DNA from: Ensifer adhaerens
GTDB lineage: Bacteria; Pseudomonadota; Alphaproteobacteria; Rhizobiales; Rhizobiaceae
NCBI RefSeq assembly: GCF_002940685.1
Contig: NZ_PNFP01000003.1
Location: 1-64,000, forward strand
Reading direction: 5' to 3'
Length of the DNA stretch: 64,000 bases
Shown: in pieces, positions 59,257-64,000 of the stretch
How the letters are laid out: each line of letters begins with the position of its first letter
Position numbering within the stretch: the stretch's first letter is position 1
Translations under genes and position numbers: made by a program
Notes under the pieces: model-generated
The model's input: the letters and a program-made list of their open reading frames with translations, nothing else
What the model was told of the DNA's origin: nothing
The model's database searches: none

Positions 59257-60093
59257 CTAGGACCTGATGAAGGCAAGCAGGTCAGGATTGAGCGTTTCGG
59301 CATGCGTGGTGCACATGCCATGCGGAAGTTTCTCGTAGATCTTGAGTGTTGCGTTCGTGAGAATCTTTGCAGCGAGGAGTGCAGAATCGGCGATCGGAAC
59401 GATCTGATCGTCGTCGCCGTGCATCACGAGCGTCGGCACGCTGATCGCCTTCAGGTCTTCGGTGAAGTCGGTCTCTGAGAAGGCTTTGATGCCGTCATAC
59501 TGTGCCTTGGCGCTGCCTATCATGCCCTGCCGCCACCAGTTGTGAACGACGGCTGAGATCGGCTTTGTGTCCGGGCGATTGAAACCGTAGAAGGGGCCGC
59601 TTGCGAAATCGAGATAGAATTGCGCCCGATTGCCGGCAAGCGCCTTGCGCAAGCCGTCGAAAACTTCGATCGGCAGTCCGCCGGGATTGGCCGGTGTCTT
59701 GACCATGATCGGAGGTACGGCGCCGATCAGCACGAGCTTGGCTGCACGGCCCTGCGGCTGCCCGTACCGCGCAACATAGCGGGCGGCTTCGCCGCCGCCG
59801 GTGGAATGGCCGACATGGACCGTATTTCGCAGGTCGAGATGCTCGATCACGGCGGCGACATCGGCTGCGTAGTGATCCATATCGTGGCCCTCGCTCACCT
59901 GCGCCGAACGGCCATGGCCGCGCCGGTCGTGGGCGATCACACGGTAGCCCTTGTCGAGAAAATAGAGCATCTGCGTATCCCAATCGTCACCGCTCAGGGG
60001 CCATCCATGGTGAAAGACGATCGGTTGGGCATTTTTGGAACCCCAGTCCTTGTAGTAGATTTCCGTACCGTCCTTGGTGGTTACGATGGTCAT
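59257..60093 (-). CDS. Alpha/beta hydrolase (non-heme haloperoxidase type)
   Basis: A 278-residue alpha/beta hydrolase of the cofactor-free chloroperoxidase/esterase group. Oxyanion region [16 protein letters not shown], nucleophile Ser97 in [17 protein letters not shown], acid in [12 protein letters not shown] (near residue 229) and His in LPHGMCTTH (near 257) form the triad. The length equals the family norm. It stands alone, convergent with the response-regulator operon, and its upstream side faces a long gene-poor gap. Ester or lactone hydrolysis and perhydrolysis are the known activities. Confidence 0.92.
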   Translation of the reverse strand: MTIVTTKDGTEIYYKDWGSKNAQPIVFHHGWPLSGDDWDTQMLYFLDKGYRVIAHDRRGHGRSAQVSEGHDMDHYAADVAAVIEHLDLRNTVHVGHSTGGGEAARYVARYGQPQGRAAKLVLIGAVPPIMVKTPANPGGLPIEVFDGLRKALAGNRAQFYLDFASGPFYGFNRPDTKPISAVVHNWWRQGMIGSAKAQYDGIKAFSETDFTEDLKAISVPTLVMHGDDDQIVPIADSALLAAKILTNATLKIYEKLPHGMCTTHAETLNPDLLAFIRS

Positions 60094-61435
60094 AGTCGTG
60101 GCTCCTTTGAGAGGGGATGATCATGTTCTACGGCTGCCGGCGGAGTTCTGCCTCTGGCAGACCGCCGCAGCCAGGGCGCCCAGCAAGTCGTCGCGGTGCG
60201 CCCGGGAGGATGCCCTTCATCGTTTCGTTGATTGGCGTTCACGCGGGCGGCTTCAGCGCTGCCCGACGTTGCGGCATGCATCAACCGTGCCTTTCTCCGC
60301 AGGTCGCGCTGAGCATGCAGTTCACAATGCGGCGGAATCGCCTGCCAGACTATCGAACCGAGGTGTGCGTCAGGCGATGCGATGGTTTAGGGCAAATGCG
60401 CCGACCGATAGGGGAGGCTGTGAGGGCGCTGGGCACGATTGTGACAGCAAGCCACGCGGCCCACTCTCACGGGCCGATCTGAGGATGCCGAGGAACATCG
60501 CGCATCGCTGACCGGAGCAGCAACGATCCGGGCTGAAGCAAGCTAGAATAATCGCGAGGCATGTTGCGACCGCCCAATCGGGGGCCGGCGCAATCCTGGA
60601 GGTGTAACCATCTGAAGCTTATCGAAGTGGGCGCAAAGCCGCCCGCAAGCCAAGCCTGTGATGCGCCTGCAAAGGAGGAGATGTCTCGCCGCAAACCCGG
60701 ATTTCACCCGATCAGGGGCATGCGACAGACTTGCTTTGCTGTGCTAGCGGATTCGCAAAGGCGGGCAGACGTTCATCTGCAGTTCGTGCCAGGTGGCATA
60801 GCGGCCGAGCAACGTGATCAAGCGTCGCTCCTCTGCCTCTCCGACGCCGGTTCGCCTGCAGTACTCCGATATCTCCAACACGGGTCGCCCGTCGGGCCGG
60901 GAAGATAGTCTGACTTCATGTGATGACATCGCGAGGACCCCGTCTGCATCGCCGTGCACAGGACACAAGCGCCACGATGTTAAGGATTGAGATCGCGAGC
61001 GAAACTGTATGGAGGTCTATTGCGAGCAATACGGGGAGACGATCGACGTCCCTGCGGCCGAACGCGTCGGTGCGGCTCCCGGATCAGATTTCGTTCGAAC
61101 TCGGCGAGCGTACGACCGTTCGGCACTCGGCGGTTGCGACGTGTGCTGCCGTGCTCAGCATATTCTCAGCCTCTGGATTGCCAATTGATCCTGGATGTCG
61201 AGGGCCGATCCTCCAGGTCGAGCACTCGCCCTATGCTTTGGCATTGCCGAACCGACCCCACCGTTTGATGGCCCCGCACGCTGGATCGGAGCATTCTCGA
61301 TCAGAACCAGCAGAGCGATCGCTCCAGGGATGAAGGCGGATCGCCCGCCTCGTCATGATCCCTGAACGGGGAGTGCATACAGATGGAAGACGTACCACGC
61401 GTAACTGTCCCGATCGCCAGTTGCGGAGGCCAGCG
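60094..61435. other. 1.3-kb gene-poor region
   Basis: No frame in this stretch shows a recognised domain. Codon-position composition is irregular and frames are short. Apart from the small reverse gene candidate at 60929-60744, a 59-codon forward frame at 61009-61188 (starting MEVYCEQYGETIDVPAAERV) looks protein-like but has no ribosome site. The region may hold decayed sequence at the boundary of the glycosyltransferase module. Confidence 0.45.
60744..60929 (-). CDS. Small hypothetical protein
   Basis: A 61-residue frame starting MSSHEVRLSSRPDGRPVLEI and continuing with a charged helix-like segment (GVGEAEERRLITLLGRYATW) and a tail HELQMNVCPPLRIR. Its composition is that of a folded small protein, and I have an impression of similar short proteins in rhizobia, but I cannot name a family. 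A 13-codon longer start (60968) is possible. No ribosome site is clear. Confidence 0.35.
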   Translation of the reverse strand: MSSHEVRLSSRPDGRPVLEISEYCRRTGVGEAEERRLITLLGRYATWHELQMNVCPPLRIR

Positions 61436-62665
61436 ATGAGCATCGTCTCGTTCCTCAATATCGGCATGCACGGCTACGTCAATCCGACGCTGCCGATCGT
61501 GGCAGAACTCGTGCGGCGCGGCCACACGGTCACCTACCACACCTTCCCCGCATTCGCGGGGAAGATCGAGGCGGCCGGTGCGAAGGTTTACCTCTACTCC
61601 GGTGAGGACATGCCCCTGCCGGATCCACCGATCCCTCTCACATTGCTTGAAGAACTCGCACGTACCACCCTCGGCCTTTTGCCCGGCTTGCTCTCGGATC
61701 TTCGCCGCGTCGGGCCCGACCTGATCGTTCACGGAGCCGCCTGCCCATGGGGCGCGGTGGCGGCGCGTGAACTCGATGTGCCGGCGGCGGCCACGTTCAC
61801 GACGTTCGCGTTCAACAGGCAGGTGCCGAGCCCCACCGGCCTCTCCCGCGCGCTGGTGGCCGCCGCGACTGCCCGTCCTCGCCTCGGCTGGGGCTACGCC
61901 CGCGCGCGCTGGGCGCTGCGCCGAAGCTACGACACCGGCGGGTTGCCTCTGATCGACCTGATGAACGCGTGCGAGCCACTCAATCTCGTCTTCACCTCCA
62001 GCGCATTTCAGCCCGGAGCCGAGGAATTCGACCCATCATACCGGTTCGTCGGGGCGAGCGTCGGTTCCCGGCCGTCCGATCCGGGGTTCGACGCCGTCCG
62101 GCTGGAGGATCCGGTGCTATACGCATCGCTCGGCACGGTGTTTGATGCAGGACCGGCCCTGTTGCGGACCTTCGCGATCGCACTGGCGCCGCTGGGTGGC
62201 ACCGTTGTCGTCTCGACAGGGCAGGAGGAGCCGGCAGACCTGGGTCCGCTCCCGCCCAACGTGCTGGCCCGCCGATCCGTACCCCAACTGCAGGTGCTGG
62301 ACCGGGCGGCACTTTTCGTGACGCATGGCGGCATGAACAGCGTCAACGAGGCGATGCGCGCCGGGGTGCCAACGCTCGTGGTGCCACAGGGTGCAGACCA
62401 ACCGCTCGTGGCCCGGCGGGTCGTCGAACTCGGTGCAGGTCTCGCGCTCCGCACGGACGATGCCAGCGCCGAGACCGTGCAGGCGCTCGCCCGGCGTCTG
62501 TTGGACGAGCCGCGCTTCCGCGAGGCGGCGGCCGCACAGCGCGCCGCACAGGAGCAGGCCGGCGGCGCGCGGCGTGCCGCCGACGAGATCGAACGATACC
62601 TCGGCGAAGCGCGCCAAAGCGTCTTGATCGATCGCGCATGGGGGAGTGCTGAACCATGTCGATAA
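61436..62665 (+). CDS. MGT/UGT-type glycosyltransferase (GT1 family)
   Basis: A 409-residue glycosyltransferase of the macrolide/flavonoid type (GT-B fold). The N-terminal half has MSIVSFLNIGMHGYVNPTLP with the catalytic-type His13, and VAELVRRGHTVTYHTFPAF. The C-terminal nucleotide-sugar half has VLYASLGTVFD near residue 222 and the signature FVTHGGMNSVNEAMRAGVPT, with PQGADQP. ATG 61436 has GCGGAGG upstream. It transfers an activated sugar to a small acceptor; neither is predictable. It overlaps the next gene by 10 bases. Confidence 0.9.
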   Translation: MSIVSFLNIGMHGYVNPTLPIVAELVRRGHTVTYHTFPAFAGKIEAAGAKVYLYSGEDMPLPDPPIPLTLLEELARTTLGLLPGLLSDLRRVGPDLIVHGAACPWGAVAARELDVPAAATFTTFAFNRQVPSPTGLSRALVAAATARPRLGWGYARARWALRRSYDTGGLPLIDLMNACEPLNLVFTSSAFQPGAEEFDPSYRFVGASVGSRPSDPGFDAVRLEDPVLYASLGTVFDAGPALLRTFAIALAPLGGTVVVSTGQEEPADLGPLPPNVLARRSVPQLQVLDRAALFVTHGGMNSVNEAMRAGVPTLVVPQGADQPLVARRVVELGAGLALRTDDASAETVQALARRLLDEPRFREAAAAQRAAQEQAGGARRAADEIERYLGEARQSVLIDRAWGSAEPCR

Positions 62666-63168
62666 CCGTCGCCGCCCTCCTGGTCCTCTGCGGGCTGTCC
62701 GAGAGTGCCGGGCGCGTACTGCCCCTCGTGGCAAGCAGGCCCAACGTGTCCCCGCGGCTCGTGGCCGGGCTGATGATGACCGGAACGGTCGTCGAGGCTA
62801 CGGTGATGGCGCTGTGGCCCGTTGGCGCGTGGGCCGTCGCCGACCTGTTGCAACCTCTTGTCGCGCCGAACGCGGCGCCGCTGCCCGGCGCGGTCGGGCT
62901 GGCCTGGACACCCGCGTCGGTGGCCCCGCTGCTCCTGGCCGCCGTCCTCGCGTTCCCGCTGCTCGGGCCGTTCCTGCACCTCCTGCTCGTGGCGGGTGTC
63001 GGGGCTGGGTTGGCCGGCTCGCTTGCCGCGGCGTCGGGACTGGGCTGGTGGACCGCGGCCGGGTGCATCGCCGTCGCGGGCATCGGGCTTGCCGCTACCG
63101 TCGAGGTGGTCCGGCGGCTGATCGCGAGGATCATCGCCGGCGCGCGAAAGCGGGAGGCGATCGTGTGA
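62656..63168 (+). CDS. Hypothetical four-to-five-helix membrane protein
   Basis: A 170-residue, strongly hydrophobic protein with four or five membrane segments (VAALLVLCGLSESAGRVLPL; AVADLLQPLVAP; VAPLLLAAVLAFPLLGPFLH; AAGCIAVAGIGLAATVEVVR) and a basic C-terminus (RRLIARIIAGARKREAIV). No family is recognised. It overlaps the glycosyltransferase by 10 bases and the next gene by 4, so it is part of a coupled three-gene unit. Codon use is very GC-rich at the third position. Confidence 0.75.
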   Translation: MSITVAALLVLCGLSESAGRVLPLVASRPNVSPRLVAGLMMTGTVVEATVMALWPVGAWAVADLLQPLVAPNAAPLPGAVGLAWTPASVAPLLLAAVLAFPLLGPFLHLLLVAGVGAGLAGSLAAASGLGWWTAAGCIAVAGIGLAATVEVVRRLIARIIAGARKREAIV

Positions 63169-64000
63169 GCGAGCCTCTCCTGCTGGTCGCCCTCCTTGCG
63201 CTCGGACCGCTCCTGCTCGTCGAAGGGTTGCTCGCCCGCCACGAGCTGATGGCCTACACCATTGGCCGACGCGCATCGGCGGCCCCACTGCGGCCGGAGG
63301 TGCCCTACGCCAGGGGGGCCGATCCAGGGCGACCGCCGGACGCCTATGTGGTCTACCTCGACGGGATCGGCAAGCGCCGGTTCACCGATACGCGCGACGG
63401 TGGCCAGCTCGTCAAGGCCGTCATTGCCGGCGCACCGGAGTTGCGTGTGCTGGGCCAGGTCCAACCCTATTCGCCGCTCGCGGCCCCGCTCGTCGGGCGC
63501 CCGGTGTGGGACTGGTTGCGGCGGCATGCCGGCATCACGCTGTTCCTGCACAACGTCATGCAGACCCTAGTCGCCGCCGACGGCCGCTACCGCCCGCTCT
63601 ATAACCAGGCGGTGGGCGGCCAGATCGCCGATCAGCTCCGGCTTGCGGGCTATCAGCCCTCAAGCGGCACACCGGTCGTCCTGCTCTGCTACAGTGGTGG
63701 CGCCCAGGTGGCTACCGGTGCGGTGGGAGAGCTCTTCGATCAGCTGGGCGCTCCACTCGTCCTGATCACGCTCGGTGGTTTCCACAATGGTGCCAACGAC
63801 CTTACGCATGCGCGTCACCTGTACCGGCTCACCAGCGCGAACGACTGGATCGAGCGGGTCGGCGTCTGGCTCTTCGCCCCGCGTTGGCGCTTGTGGCGGC
63901 GCAGCGGCTGGAACCGGGCCCTGGCTGCCGGGAAGGTTACGGTGCACGCGCTCGACCCCGCAACCCACGTCGGTCCCCAGAGTTACATCAGCCCGACGGC
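63165..64000 (+). CDS. Hydrolase-like membrane-anchored protein, partial
   Basis: An open frame starting at GTG 63165 (GTGA overlap with the previous stop) and running off the right edge: 278 residues are visible. The N-terminus is a single hydrophobic anchor (LLLVALLALGPLLLVEGLLA). The body has VVYLDGIGKRRFTDTRDG and, near residue 185, VVLLCYSGGAQVATGAVGEL, a nucleophile-elbow-like motif of alpha/beta hydrolases (S in YSGGA), followed by LITLGGFHNGANDLTHARHL. The late HVGPQSYISPT may hold the catalytic His. It appears to be a lipase/esterase-like protein acting with the glycosyltransferase, but no family was recognised. Confidence 0.7.
   Translation, partial: MSEPLLLVALLALGPLLLVEGLLARHELMAYTIGRRASAAPLRPEVPYARGADPGRPPDAYVVYLDGIGKRRFTDTRDGGQLVKAVIAGAPELRVLGQVQPYSPLAAPLVGRPVWDWLRRHAGITLFLHNVMQTLVAADGRYRPLYNQAVGGQIADQLRLAGYQPSSGTPVVLLCYSGGAQVATGAVGELFDQLGAPLVLITLGGFHNGANDLTHARHLYRLTSANDWIERVGVWLFAPRWRLWRRSGWNRALAAGKVTVHALDPATHVGPQSYISPT

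Noticed and set aside
1..64000. tRNA, rRNA, prophage or intact insertion sequence
   Set aside because: I saw no cloverleaf-like sequence, ribosomal segment, integrase, transposase or terminal inverted repeat that could be supported by eye.

Overview
The window is GC-rich, densely packed DNA with long co-directional operons joined by 4-base stop/start overlaps. Product content (TAT-exported binding proteins, BMP-type and SsuABC-type ABC importers, many LysR/TetR/MocR regulators, FixJ-like response regulators, bacterioferritin-associated ferredoxin) points to an alphaproteobacterium, most likely Rhizobiaceae (Rhizobium/Ensifer/Shinella relatives). The load of catabolic and transport genes and the absence of housekeeping or RNA genes suggest a megaplasmid, chromid or accessory chromosomal region. 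This assignment is inference; no rRNA or tRNA gene was seen.

Region A (1-9.8 kb) is a catabolic unit: a truncated aldehyde dehydrogenase, a divergent SsuABC-like importer, an FAD oxidoreductase, a class III CoA-transferase, an enoyl-CoA hydratase, a LysR regulator, a metal-dependent amidohydrolase and a 7Fe ferredoxin. A repeated TTGCCG-N3-CGGCAA palindrome lies in the ALDH/importer promoter region and recurs, with one mismatch, before the ferredoxin, suggesting one LysR regulon. Region B (9.8-19.8 kb) has a RutR-like TetR regulator facing an operon of a uracil-DNA-glycosylase-like protein, a GMC oxidoreductase, a NIPSNAP protein, a complete BMP-type (nucleoside-like) ABC importer and a deaminase-type amidohydrolase. 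Three TTGAC-N6-GTCA sites, the spacing known for RutR, sit between them. Region C (20-29.9 kb) has a cupin gene and a MocR-type regulator divergent from an operon of an SDR dehydrogenase, a second complete BMP-type importer, and two adjacent genes that together correspond to the two halves of the plant Tm-1 protein, plus an SRPBCC protein. A CCACTT-N6-AAGTGG operator precedes both the cupin and the MocR/SDR pair. Regions B and C look like two importer-plus-enzyme modules for related, unknown nucleobase-like compounds.

Region D (30.6-39.2 kb) is a complete heme-hemophore (has-like) locus: ECF sigma factor, FecR anti-sigma, STN-containing TonB-dependent heme receptor, a HasA-like hemophore that carries an extra RTX/serralysin-type C-terminus, and the type I secretion ATPase and membrane-fusion protein. 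Region E (39.3-45.7 kb) holds a flavin monooxygenase with its reductase, a GST, a LysR regulator, a DUF6065-like protein, an exported Asn-Ser repeat protein, an MBL-fold hydrolase and Bfd. Region F (45.6-59.1 kb) has a hydrolase lipoprotein, two paralogous MASE1 sensor kinases, an MFS carrier, an EmrAB-like exporter and three response regulators. Region G (59.2 kb to the end) has a haloperoxidase-type hydrolase, a 1.3-kb gene-poor gap, and a three-gene glycosyltransferase / membrane protein / hydrolase-like module running off the right edge.
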